From positions 1 through 50,861 of the forward strand of contig JAQWYA010000151.1 in assembly GCA_029254215.1 (NCBI GenBank): a stretch of 50,861 bases of DNA, read 5' to 3'. The position numbers and the translations under genes are program-made. The notes beneath the pieces are model-generated. The model was not told where the DNA came from and ran no database searches. It saw only the letters and a list, made by a program, of their open reading frames with translations. Shown piece after piece: positions 44,206 through 50,861 of the stretch (positions within the stretch are counted from its first letter, which is position 1; each line of letters opens with the position of its first letter). The DNA is from Pseudorhodobacter sp. (GTDB taxonomy: Bacteria; Pseudomonadota; Alphaproteobacteria; Rhodobacterales; Rhodobacteraceae).

Positions 44206-45162
44206 GTGCTGACCGACCTCATTTATGTGGCCGTGGGCCTTGTGCTCTTGGTTCTGGCCGGGGATGCGCTGGTGCGCGGGGCGGTGAACCTGAGCCTGCG
44301 TCTGGGGATACCCGCCTTGGTTGTCGGCCTGACGGTCGTGGCCTTTGGCACCTCGGCGCCGGAACTGCTGGTTTCCGTCAAGGCAGTGCTGGATGGTGTG
44401 TCGGGGATCGCGCTGGGCAATGTCGTTGGCTCCAACATCGCCAATGTGCTGCTGGTGCTGGGCATCCCGGCGATCATCTCGACCATTCATTCCAGCACGC
44501 TCGGGCTGACGCGCGGCTATCTGACGATGATCGCCTCAACCCTTTTGTTCATCGCGGTGGCCTTTGTCGGGCCGATCACATGGTGGCATGGGCTCATCTT
44601 GCTGGTGGGCCTGTGCTTCATGCTGTTCGACAATTACCGCGCCGCACAGGCCCATCGCCGCGCCGCAAAAGGTGCGCCCGCTGAGGAGGAGGAGCTGGAA
44701 GGCGCCGACCCCTCGATGCCATGGTGGAAGATCGCGGCCTTTCTGGTCGCGGGTCTTATCGGCCTGCCGCTGGGGGCAGAGCTTCTGGTCAGCGGTGCAG
44801 CCGATATTGCCCGCGTTTACGGTATCAGCGAAACGGTGATCGGGCTGACGCTGGTCGCCGTCGGAACTTCCTTGCCTGAACTCGCCACAAGCGTGATCGC
44901 GGCCTTCAAGAAACAGGCCGATGTGGCGATGGGCAATGTCATCGGCTCCAACGTGTTCAACCTGCTGGGCATCATCGGGGTTGCGGGAATCGTCGGCCCG
45001 ATCGAGGTGCCCGCCTCCATGCTGCGCGAGGATCTTTGGGTGATGCTTGCCTCCTCCCTCGTGCTCATTCCCTTCATTATGGGCCGTTTCGACATCACGC
45101 GCATTGTCGGCTTCGCTTTCGTCGCTACCTATATCGCCTACACGATTTCCTTGGTGATCTAA
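44206..45162 (+). CDS. Calcium/sodium antiporter (CaCA family, YrbG-like)
   Basis: This 318-residue inner-membrane cation exchanger has the two inverted alpha repeats of the family. The first reads VVAFGTSAPELLVSVKA with GNVVGSNIANVLLVLG (about 45-86). The second reads VAVGTSLPELATSVIAA with GNVIGSNVFNLLGIIG. The two share the GTSxPEL and G(S)N motifs that form the ion site. An acidic cytoplasmic loop (AEEEELEGADPS) separates the halves. It starts at GTG 44206 with AAGGA 8 nt upstream. Confidence 0.95.
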   Translation: MLTDLIYVAVGLVLLVLAGDALVRGAVNLSLRLGIPALVVGLTVVAFGTSAPELLVSVKAVLDGVSGIALGNVVGSNIANVLLVLGIPAIISTIHSSTLGLTRGYLTMIASTLLFIAVAFVGPITWWHGLILLVGLCFMLFDNYRAAQAHRRAAKGAPAEEEELEGADPSMPWWKIAAFLVAGLIGLPLGAELLVSGAADIARVYGISETVIGLTLVAVGTSLPELATSVIAAFKKQADVAMGNVIGSNVFNLLGIIGVAGIVGPIEVPASMLREDLWVMLASSLVLIPFIMGRFDITRIVGFAFVATYIAYTISLVI

Positions 45163-45173
45163 GAGGCGGGACT

Positions 45174-45959
45174 ATGGCCGAAAGGCGAGCGATTGTAACC
45201 GGGGCGGGGCGGCGCCTTGGCCGTGCCATGGCCCTTCATCTGGGCGCGCAGGGCTATGACGTAGCCGTGCATTACGCAGGCTCTGCTACGGCCGCAGAAG
45301 AGGTCGCAGGCGAGATCCGGGCGCAGGGGCAAAGGGCCGTGGCGCTTCAGGCTGACCTGCTGCACGAAGAGGCCACGCAATCGCTGATCGCCCGTGCGGC
45401 AGAGGCGCTTGGCGGCCCGCTTTGCCTGCTGATCAACAACGCCTCGATCTTTGAGCCCGACACGATCGCCAGCGCCAGCCGTGAAAGCTGGGACAGGCAT
45501 ATGGGATCGAACCTGCGTGCGCCCTTTGTGCTGACCCAGTGCTTCGCCAAACAGGCCCCGCCGCCGATCCTGACCGCGCGCAACGAACCCGAGGCGCAGG
45601 CCCTGATCGTCAATATGATCGACCAGCGGGTGCGCAAACCAACCCCCGATTTCATGACCTACACGCTTGCCAAGATGGGCCTTTGGGCGCTGACCCAAAC
45701 CTCTGCGCAGGCGCTCGCCCCGAAGGTTCGCGTCAACGCCATTGGCCCCGGCCCGACCCTGCAAGGCGCGCGCCAATCTGCCGAAGACTTTGCCGCGCAA
45801 CGCGCCAGCACCATCCTGCAGCGCGGTGCAGAACCGTCGGATATCCTTGCTGCATTGGGGTATTTCATGGCCGCGCCGGCCGTCACGGGGCAGCTTTTAT
45901 GCGTGGATGGCGGTCAGCATCTTGGCTGGCAAACCCCGGATGTGATGGGGGTCGAATAG
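45174..45959 (+). CDS. Pteridine-reductase-like SDR (PTR1/FolM type)
   Basis: The 261-residue SDR has the NADPH motif TGAGRRLG (9-16), in which the RRLG pattern is typical of pteridine reductases. Its catalytic triad is D150-Y163-K167 (NMID..., YTLAK) instead of Ser-Tyr-Lys. The 13- and 4-residue spacings equal those of trypanosomatid PTR1. Related bacterial FolM reduces dihydromonapterin or dihydrofolate. It may therefore provide reduced pterins. GAGG precedes ATG 45174, and the gene is 11 nt after the antiporter gene. Confidence 0.85.
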   Translation: MAERRAIVTGAGRRLGRAMALHLGAQGYDVAVHYAGSATAAEEVAGEIRAQGQRAVALQADLLHEEATQSLIARAAEALGGPLCLLINNASIFEPDTIASASRESWDRHMGSNLRAPFVLTQCFAKQAPPPILTARNEPEAQALIVNMIDQRVRKPTPDFMTYTLAKMGLWALTQTSAQALAPKVRVNAIGPGPTLQGARQSAEDFAAQRASTILQRGAEPSDILAALGYFMAAPAVTGQLLCVDGGQHLGWQTPDVMGVE

Positions 45960-46244
45960 GCCGCGCTCGCGACCCTGCGTCAAGTTGTGCACCGGAGGCA
46001 CAATCGTCACGAACCCATTACAAATTCCGTAGGCTTTTCAGAGGTTTGTCTCATTCTCAAGAAAATAGTTTAAAAAAAACAATATCTTAAGTATGTGCTC
46101 AAAAAATGGGCAATTCAGCGAAATGGGCCAAAAACAACGAAAATTCCCGCTGCTCACAAGATTTCCAACAGAGTTATCCACAGAAACGGGGGATAGGTTT
46201 CCTCTTGCCTCCGTTCCGATATCATTGCAGCGATGGGGGAATCG
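45960..46244. other. AT-rich intergenic region before uvrC with a DnaA box
   Basis: Within this GC-rich window the stretch 46050-46140 is strikingly A/T-rich, with a run of A near 46073-46079. The DnaA box lies at its downstream side. A short stem (45985-45990 with 45998-46003) follows the SDR stop. It is probably the uvrC promoter region; no reading frame of gene character is seen. Confidence 0.5.
46174..46182 (+). promoter_or_regulatory. Perfect DnaA box (TTATCCACA)
   Basis: The 9-mer TTATCCACA is the consensus high-affinity DnaA site, located about 70 nt before uvrC beside an AT-rich island. Only one perfect box was found by eye, so DnaA-linked regulation is more likely than an origin. 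Confidence 0.55.
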
Positions 46245-48134
46245 ATGACCGCAGAAGAAGGGCGCAGCGTGACCCAAGAGGCAGAGCAGATCACGACCGG
46301 CCACAGCGTCATTCAGGACTATCTGAAAACGCTTGACGGCTCTCCGGGTGTGTACCGGATGCTGAACGCTCAGGCCGAGGTTCTCTATGTCGGTAAGGCG
46401 CGCAATCTGCGGGCGCGGGTGTCGAATTATGCGCGCCCCTCAGGGCATTCAGGCCGGATCGCGCGGATGATTTCGGAAACCGCCTCGATGATGTTTCTGA
46501 CCACCCGGACCGAGACAGAGGCCCTGTTGCTGGAACAGAACCTGATCAAGCAACTCAAGCCCCGCTATAATGTGCTGTTGCGGGATGACAAAAGCTTCCC
46601 GAATATCGTGATCCCGACAGATCATCCCTTCCCGATGATCAAGAAGCACCGGGGCAAACGGTCGGAAAAAGGGGCCTATTTCGGCCCGTTTGCCAGCGCA
46701 GGCGCGGTGAACCGAACGCTGAACCAGTTGCAACGGGTGTTCTTGCTGCGCACCTGCACCGATGCCACCTATGCCAGCCGCACGCGCCCCTGCCTTCTGT
46801 ATCAGATCAAGCGGTGCGCGGCCCCCTGCGTGGACAAAATCTCGCCCTCCGATTATGCGGCGCTTGTGGCCGACGCCAAACGCTTTCTGGAAGGCAAGAC
46901 AACGGATGTGCAGGCGAATCTGGCGTCAGAAATGTCGAAAGCCAGCGAAGATCTTGCCTTTGAGCGTGCCGCCGCCCTGCGCGACCGGATCAAGGCCCTG
47001 ACGCAGGTGCAATCGGCACAAGGGATCAACCCGCGCGGCGTCTCCGAGGCTGACATCGTGGCGCTGCATCTTGAAGGGGGGCAGGCCTGTGTGCAGGTGT
47101 TCTTCATTCGCGCCAACCAGTCCTGGGGCAACCGCGATTTCTACCCCCGCACCGGGGCAGGCGCAGAAGAACCCGAAATCCTCGAAGCCTTCCTGACCCA
47201 GTTCTATGATGACAAGGAACCGCCCCGCCTCGTTCTGCTGTCGCACCCCGTCGACAACGAAGATCTGGTGACCGAGGCGCTTTCCGCCCGCGCCGGTCGC
47301 AAGGTGGAGCTGGCCGTCCCCCAGCGTGGTGAAAAGGCCGAACTGGTCGAAAATGCCGCCCGAAATGCCCGTGAAAGCCTCGCGCGGAAAATGGCGGAAA
47401 GCGCCACCCAGAACAAACTCCTGGCCGGTCTGGCCGAGGCCTTCGATCTTGAAGCCGCCCCCAAACGGATCGAGGTCTATGACAACTCCCATATTCAGGG
47501 CACCAATGCGGTCGGCGGCATGATCGTCGCCGGTGCGGATGGCTTTTTGAAATCGCAGTACCGAAAGTTCAACATCAAGTCCGAGGCTGGCGCAAATTCC
47601 GACGATTTCGGCATGATGAAAGAGGTGCTGACCCGCCGGTTTGAACGTCTCTTGACCGAAGACCCGGATCGCAAGACCGATGCCTGGCCCGATCTTCTCC
47701 TGATCGACGGCGGGGCAGGGCAGGTCTCCGCCGTGGCCGGGATCATGGCCGATCTGGGCGTGGATGACATCGCTATGATCGGTGTCGCCAAAGGCGTGGA
47801 CCGCGACCATGGCAAGGAAGAATTCCACCGCCCCGGCCAGCGCCCCTTCGCGCTGCGGATGAATGACCCGGTGCTCTACTTCGTTCAGCGCCTGCGCGAC
47901 GAGGCGCATCGCTGGGCCATTGGCGCCCATCGGGCCAAGCGCGCCAAAGCGGTCTCCGCCACCCCGCTGGATGATATTCCCGGCGTCGGGGCGGCCCGCA
48001 AACGCGCGCTTCTGGCCCATTTCGGCAGCGCCAAAGCCGTCTCCCGTGCCGCGATCCCCGATCTGATGGCCGTGGACGGTATCTCAGAACCGCTCGCCCG
48101 CAAAATCTCAGACTTCTTCAACGCCAAGGGATAG
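46245..48134 (+). CDS. uvrC: Excinuclease ABC subunit C
   Basis: UvrC makes both incisions in nucleotide excision repair. The 629-residue protein has the GIY-YIG domain ([30 protein letters not shown]), the Cys-containing [28 protein letters not shown] segment, a UvrB-binding UVR motif, the RNase H-like C-terminal nuclease ([46 protein letters not shown]) and terminal helix-hairpin-helix [22 protein letters not shown] 46245 has GGGGGAA upstream; ATG 46233 is an alternative four codons earlier. No alphaproteobacterial LexA site (GTTC-N7-GTTC) was found upstream. Confidence 0.97.
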   Translation: MTAEEGRSVTQEAEQITTGHSVIQDYLKTLDGSPGVYRMLNAQAEVLYVGKARNLRARVSNYARPSGHSGRIARMISETASMMFLTTRTETEALLLEQNLIKQLKPRYNVLLRDDKSFPNIVIPTDHPFPMIKKHRGKRSEKGAYFGPFASAGAVNRTLNQLQRVFLLRTCTDATYASRTRPCLLYQIKRCAAPCVDKISPSDYAALVADAKRFLEGKTTDVQANLASEMSKASEDLAFERAAALRDRIKALTQVQSAQGINPRGVSEADIVALHLEGGQACVQVFFIRANQSWGNRDFYPRTGAGAEEPEILEAFLTQFYDDKEPPRLVLLSHPVDNEDLVTEALSARAGRKVELAVPQRGEKAELVENAARNARESLARKMAESATQNKLLAGLAEAFDLEAAPKRIEVYDNSHIQGTNAVGGMIVAGADGFLKSQYRKFNIKSEAGANSDDFGMMKEVLTRRFERLLTEDPDRKTDAWPDLLLIDGGAGQVSAVAGIMADLGVDDIAMIGVAKGVDRDHGKEEFHRPGQRPFALRMNDPVLYFVQRLRDEAHRWAIGAHRAKRAKAVSATPLDDIPGVGAARKRALLAHFGSAKAVSRAAIPDLMAVDGISEPLARKISDFFNAKG

Positions 48135-48177
48135 CCCCCCCCACCCGCGCCAGAACCCAAACCCCGTCCGAACCCGA

Positions 48178-48225
48178 CTTCTTTTTGGCCCAAATACCTC
48201 GGGGGTCCGGGGGCTGCGCCCCCGG
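48178..48225 (+). repeat. Intergenic repeat, copy D
   Basis: The core at 48178-48199 matches the reverse complement of copy A at 19 of 22 positions. It is followed by a perfect hairpin CCGGGGGC-TGC-GCCCCCGG (48207-48225). It lies between convergent uvrC and efp. Confidence 0.6.
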
Positions 48226-48254
48226 CCTTGACCCTGAAACGCGACTAAGGCAAC

Positions 48255-48283
48255 AAAAAAGGGCCCCCCGGATCGGAGAGCCC
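48255..48283 (-). terminator. Intrinsic terminator of efp
   Basis: On the minus strand a 10-bp stem (two G-U pairs) formed by 48283-48274 and 48270-48261 with a 3-nt loop is followed by a run of six T (48260-48255). It lies 24 nt past the efp stop. Confidence 0.85.
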
Positions 48284-48306
48284 CTGACATCGCCCGAAAG
48301 ACCAGA

Positions 48307-48873
48307 TCAGTCCTTGGCGCGCTCCTGATAGGTGTTGTCTTCGGTGTTGATCACGATCCGCGTGCCAACCCCGATATGCGGCGGCACCATCACCCGGATG
48401 CCTTCATCACAGATCGCGGGCTTGTAGGAAGACGAGGCCGTCTGCCCCTTCACAACAGGCTCGGTCTCCATCACCTCGACCGTGACCCGCATCGGCAGTT
48501 CAATCGCAATACAGATCCCGTTGAAAGTCTTGAGAAACACCTCAAGCCCGTCTTTCAGAAACACCTTCGCATCCCCGATAACATCTTCCGTCACCGCGAT
48601 CTGGTCATAGGTTTCGGGCTCCATGAAATGGTAGCCCTCACCATCGGCATAGAGGAAATTATACTTGCGCTCATCCACATGCGCGCGCTCCACCTGCTCG
48701 GTCGTGCGCCAGCGTTCGGATGTCTTCACCCCGTCCGAGATGCAGCGCATATCCACCTGCGTCACCGGAGTGCCCTTGCCGGGGTGGAAATTCTGTGCGG
48801 TCAGAACGACATAAAGCTTGTCATTCATCTCGACGACATTGCCTTTGCGAAGGGAAGAAGCGATGACTTTCAC
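48307..48873 (-). CDS. efp: Elongation factor P
   Basis: EF-P relieves ribosome stalling at polyproline stretches. The 188-residue protein has the three-domain beta-barrel pattern, with the modification loop [12 protein letters not shown] carrying K33 (K34 in Escherichia coli) and the C-terminal [32 protein letters not shown]. The start is GTG 48873, with AAGGA 7 nt upstream on the coding strand, which gives the expected length. It is divergent from epmA, whose product would beta-lysylate K33. Confidence 0.97.
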   Translation of the reverse strand: MKVIASSLRKGNVVEMNDKLYVVLTAQNFHPGKGTPVTQVDMRCISDGVKTSERWRTTEQVERAHVDERKYNFLYADGEGYHFMEPETYDQIAVTEDVIGDAKVFLKDGLEVFLKTFNGICIAIELPMRVTVEVMETEPVVKGQTASSSYKPAICDEGIRVMVPPHIGVGTRIVINTEDNTYQERAKD

Positions 48874-48976
48874 GGAGAGTTCCTTGTTTTCAGCCCGTCC
48901 ACGGCGTAAAGCGCGGACCGTTGCGGCTGGCTCTAACCCATCTTGGGCCAAATCTCCAGATGAAAGGCGTATCAAC

Positions 48977-50023
48977 GTGTCGGATCTGCAAAGCCCATGG
49001 TGGCAGGCCTCGCGCCATGCCGATCGCCGCCCGATCCTTCTGGCGCGCAACCGGATTCAGGCCCAGATCCGGGTCTGGCTTGCCGCGCAGGACTTCACCG
49101 AAGTCGATCCCGCAGCCCTTCAGACGTCGCCGGGCAATGAGGCGCATCTGCACGGCTTTGCGACTTCTGCCATTGGAAATGACGGGCAGGCGCGGGCGAT
49201 GTATCTGCACACCTCGCCGGAATTCGCGATGAAAAAACTCCTCGCCGCCGGAGAGAAGCGCATCGCAGCCTTTGCCCATGTCTGGCGCAACCGCGAACGC
49301 GGCCCCCTTCACAGTCCTGAATTCACCATGCTCGAATGGTACCGCGTGGCCGAGGATTATACCGTTCTGATGGAAGATTGCGCGGCCTTTTTGGCCATCG
49401 CAGCCCGCGCCGCCGGGGCCAAGATGCTGCGCTTTCGGGATCGGGTCTGCGACCCTTTCGCCCCGCTGGAACGTCTCTCGGTGGCCGAGGCTTGCCAGCG
49501 CCATGCCGGTATCGACCTGCTGGCAACGCTTAATGCCGATGGCACGCCCGATGCAGCGGCCCTGCGCGTACAGCTTTTGGCCAAAGGCATCAGGCTGGCC
49601 GAGGATGACACATGGTCCGACATGCTCTCACGGCTGTTGGTCGAAAAGATCGAACCGAACCTTGGCCTTGGCCGCGCCACCGTGCTGGATCGCTACCCCG
49701 TGGCCGAAGCGGCCCTTGCGCGCCCGACCGCTGACGATCCGCGCGTCGCTGAACGGTTCGAGCTTTACGCCTGCGGGGTTGAACTGGCCAATGGCTTTGG
49801 CGAGTTGACCAACCCCACCGAACAGCGCCGCCGCTTTGGCCTTGAGATGGACGAAAAGCAGCGCGTCTATGGCCACCGCTACCCGCTGGATGAGGACTTT
49901 CTGGCAGCCTTGGCCCAGATGCCCGCCGCCTCTGGCATTGCCCTTGGATTTGACCGGCTGGTGATGCTCGCCACCGCCGCGCCGCGCATCGACGATGTGA
50001 TCTGGGTGCCCGTGCCGCAATAG
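48977..50023 (+). CDS. epmA: EF-P beta-lysine ligase (EpmA/PoxA/GenX), lysyl-tRNA synthetase paralogue
   Basis: EpmA attaches (R)-beta-lysine to the loop lysine of EF-P. The 348-residue protein is the class II synthetase catalytic core without an anticodon domain. [31 protein letters not shown] and [49 protein letters not shown] (motif 2) come first. [24 protein letters not shown] and the motif 3 [15 protein letters not shown] follow. GTG 48977 has AAAGG about 10 nt upstream. It is transcribed divergently from efp with a 103-nt gap. The aminomutase epmB is not in the window. Confidence 0.95.
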   Translation: MSDLQSPWWQASRHADRRPILLARNRIQAQIRVWLAAQDFTEVDPAALQTSPGNEAHLHGFATSAIGNDGQARAMYLHTSPEFAMKKLLAAGEKRIAAFAHVWRNRERGPLHSPEFTMLEWYRVAEDYTVLMEDCAAFLAIAARAAGAKMLRFRDRVCDPFAPLERLSVAEACQRHAGIDLLATLNADGTPDAAALRVQLLAKGIRLAEDDTWSDMLSRLLVEKIEPNLGLGRATVLDRYPVAEAALARPTADDPRVAERFELYACGVELANGFGELTNPTEQRRRFGLEMDEKQRVYGHRYPLDEDFLAALAQMPAASGIALGFDRLVMLATAAPRIDDVIWVPVPQ

Positions 50024-50104
50024 GCTGAAAGCCAACGGCACGGCTTGACGCACCAAGCGAATGCCCCTTTCCCCCGCCCCCTGATCTGCGCTACCAATCG
50101 GGGC

Positions 50105-50728
50105 ATGAAATGGACGATACCAAACATTCTGACCGTCCTTCGTCTGCTCGCCGCGCCCGGTGTTGCAGTGATGTTCCTGTATTTTCAGCGCCCTTTGGCG
50201 GATTGGTTCGCGCTGGCGCTGTTCATCACGGCCGCTATCACCGATTTCTTCGATGGCTATCTGGCCCGGCTCTGGAAACAGGAAAGCAAGTTCGGCGCGA
50301 TGCTGGACCCGATTGCCGATAAGGCGATGGTTGTGATCGCGATCATGGTCATCACGGGATATTCGGGCATGAACCCTTGGCTCATCCTGCCCGCGGCCGT
50401 GATCCTGTTCCGCGAAGTGTTCGTTTCGGGCCTGCGCGAATATCTTGGCGCCCGCGCCGGGCTGTTGAAAGTCACCAAGCTGGCCAAGTGGAAAACCACC
50501 GCGCAGATGGTCGCGATCGCCGTTCTCTTTCTAGGAACGGGACTTGCATTCATCGAGGATGGCCGCCCTCCGCGTGCGGGTGAAGGCACGCTGCGCGAGG
50601 TGATCTCGCCCGCCGCGATGGCCACCCATGCCGGAATGGCGCTGATCTGGATCGCAGCGATTCTGACCGCCGTGACGGGGTGGGAGTATTTCCGCAAGGC
50701 GCTGCCCTATCTGAAAGACGACCCATGA
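50105..50728 (+). CDS. pgsA: CDP-diacylglycerol-glycerol-3-phosphate 3-phosphatidyltransferase
   Basis: PgsA makes phosphatidylglycerol-phosphate at the inner membrane, the first committed step of phosphatidylglycerol synthesis. The 207-residue membrane protein carries the CDP-alcohol phosphotransferase motif D-x2-D-G-x2-A-R-x8-G-x3-D-x3-D in DFFDGYLARLWKQESKFGAMLDPIADK. It begins with the usual WTIPNILTVLRLLAAP. Several hydrophobic helices follow. It overlaps moaD by 4 nt (ATGA), so the phospholipid and molybdopterin genes share a transcript. Confidence 0.95.
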   Translation: MKWTIPNILTVLRLLAAPGVAVMFLYFQRPLADWFALALFITAAITDFFDGYLARLWKQESKFGAMLDPIADKAMVVIAIMVITGYSGMNPWLILPAAVILFREVFVSGLREYLGARAGLLKVTKLAKWKTTAQMVAIAVLFLGTGLAFIEDGRPPRAGEGTLREVISPAAMATHAGMALIWIAAILTAVTGWEYFRKALPYLKDDP

Positions 50729-50861
50729 TCGACGTTCTTTACTTCGCATGGATGCGCGAGCGCATCGGATTGCCACGCGAACAGCTTGAGACGCAGGCCA
50801 CCACCGTGGCCGAACTCGTGGCCGAACTGGCCGCCCGCGAAGACCGCTATGCGCTGGCCTT
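50725..50861 (+). CDS. moaD: Molybdopterin synthase sulfur-carrier subunit MoaD, truncated by window end
   Basis: The first 45 residues (MIDVLYFAWMRERIGLPREQLE...TVAELVAELAAREDRYAL) match the N-terminal ubiquitin-like strand-helix of MoaD, which carries the thiocarboxylate sulfur for molybdopterin formation. The frame is open to the edge. The ATG lies within the pgsA stop. Confidence 0.85.
   Translation, partial: MIDVLYFAWMRERIGLPREQLETQATTVAELVAELAAREDRYALA

Noticed and set aside
46040-46190. Chromosomal replication origin
   Set aside because: Only one perfect DnaA box is visible, no dnaA, hemE or parAB-like genes are near, and the region is short.
46183-46244. LexA (SOS) box before uvrC
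   Set aside because: No GTTC-N7-GTTC or GAAC-N7-GAAC arrangement was found.
48818-49050. Longer N-termini for efp and epmA that overlap each other
   Set aside because: Both extended frames lack family similarity before the chosen GTG starts, which have ribosome sites and give the expected lengths.

Overview
The window is a GC-rich (roughly 60-65% by eye) bacterial chromosome segment, gene-dense and with no recognisable mobile element, tRNA, rRNA or CRISPR. The gene content and order point to an alphaproteobacterium of the Rhodobacteraceae: an RpoE-ChrR singlet-oxygen module next to an operon with the same gene order as Rhodobacter sphaeroides RSP_1091-RSP_1087, DUF3035 and SdhAF4/DUF1674 family proteins, tandem M16 peptidases, and short intergenic repeats of a type I associate with this family. 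The genus cannot be fixed from sequence reading alone.

Layout. 1-5517: a window-truncated Fe-S/flavin oxidoreductase, an aldehyde dehydrogenase, a 1-Cys peroxiredoxin and D-amino acid dehydrogenase dadA. 5808-14771: a translation/RNA block on the minus strand in the classical order rbfA, truB, rpsO, pnp, but with accessory genes between its members: a DUF2233 protein, DUF1643, a fluoroacetate-dehalogenase-like hydrolase, an RTX protein, a DUF1344-like protein and a DM13 protein. 14869-28170: mostly plus-strand housekeeping genes: dapB, a small secreted protein behind a predicted RpoE promoter, SdhAF4-like (minus), rsmB, a heparinase-like gene, purH, lspA, a DUF3035 lipoprotein, two M16 peptidases, mutL and rmuC.

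28220-34347: chrR and rpoE (minus), a divergent control region with two RpoE-type promoters, and a tightly overlapping five-gene operon (UfaD-like flavoprotein, DUF1365, MFS transporter, DUF3833, SDR). With the third promoter at 15695-15724 this forms a coherent predicted singlet-oxygen regulon. 34353-35682: a fungal-Lys1-type saccharopine dehydrogenase behind a WGR-domain gene. 35870-40023: dTDP-rhamnose genes rfbC-rfbB-rfbD, convergent with a Wzz-like protein and a CpsD-like ATPase that has a degenerate Walker A' motif. 40454-42148: a secreted caspase-fold protein with no cysteine and two peptidoglycan-binding modules.

42171-50861: LysR regulator, S49 peptidase, a small Cys-rich membrane protein, CaCA antiporter, pteridine-reductase-like SDR, uvrC (preceded by an AT-rich island with a perfect DnaA box), elongation factor P divergent from its likely modifying ligase epmA, pgsA, and the start of moaD.

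The strongest candidates for new biology are the RpoE-linked operon with its uncharacterised partners, the dehalogenase homologue with an Asp-to-Glu change at the acid position, the cysteine-less caspase-like protein, the kinase-dead-looking CpsD/Wzz pair, and a possible alternative-structure leader in front of rpsO.
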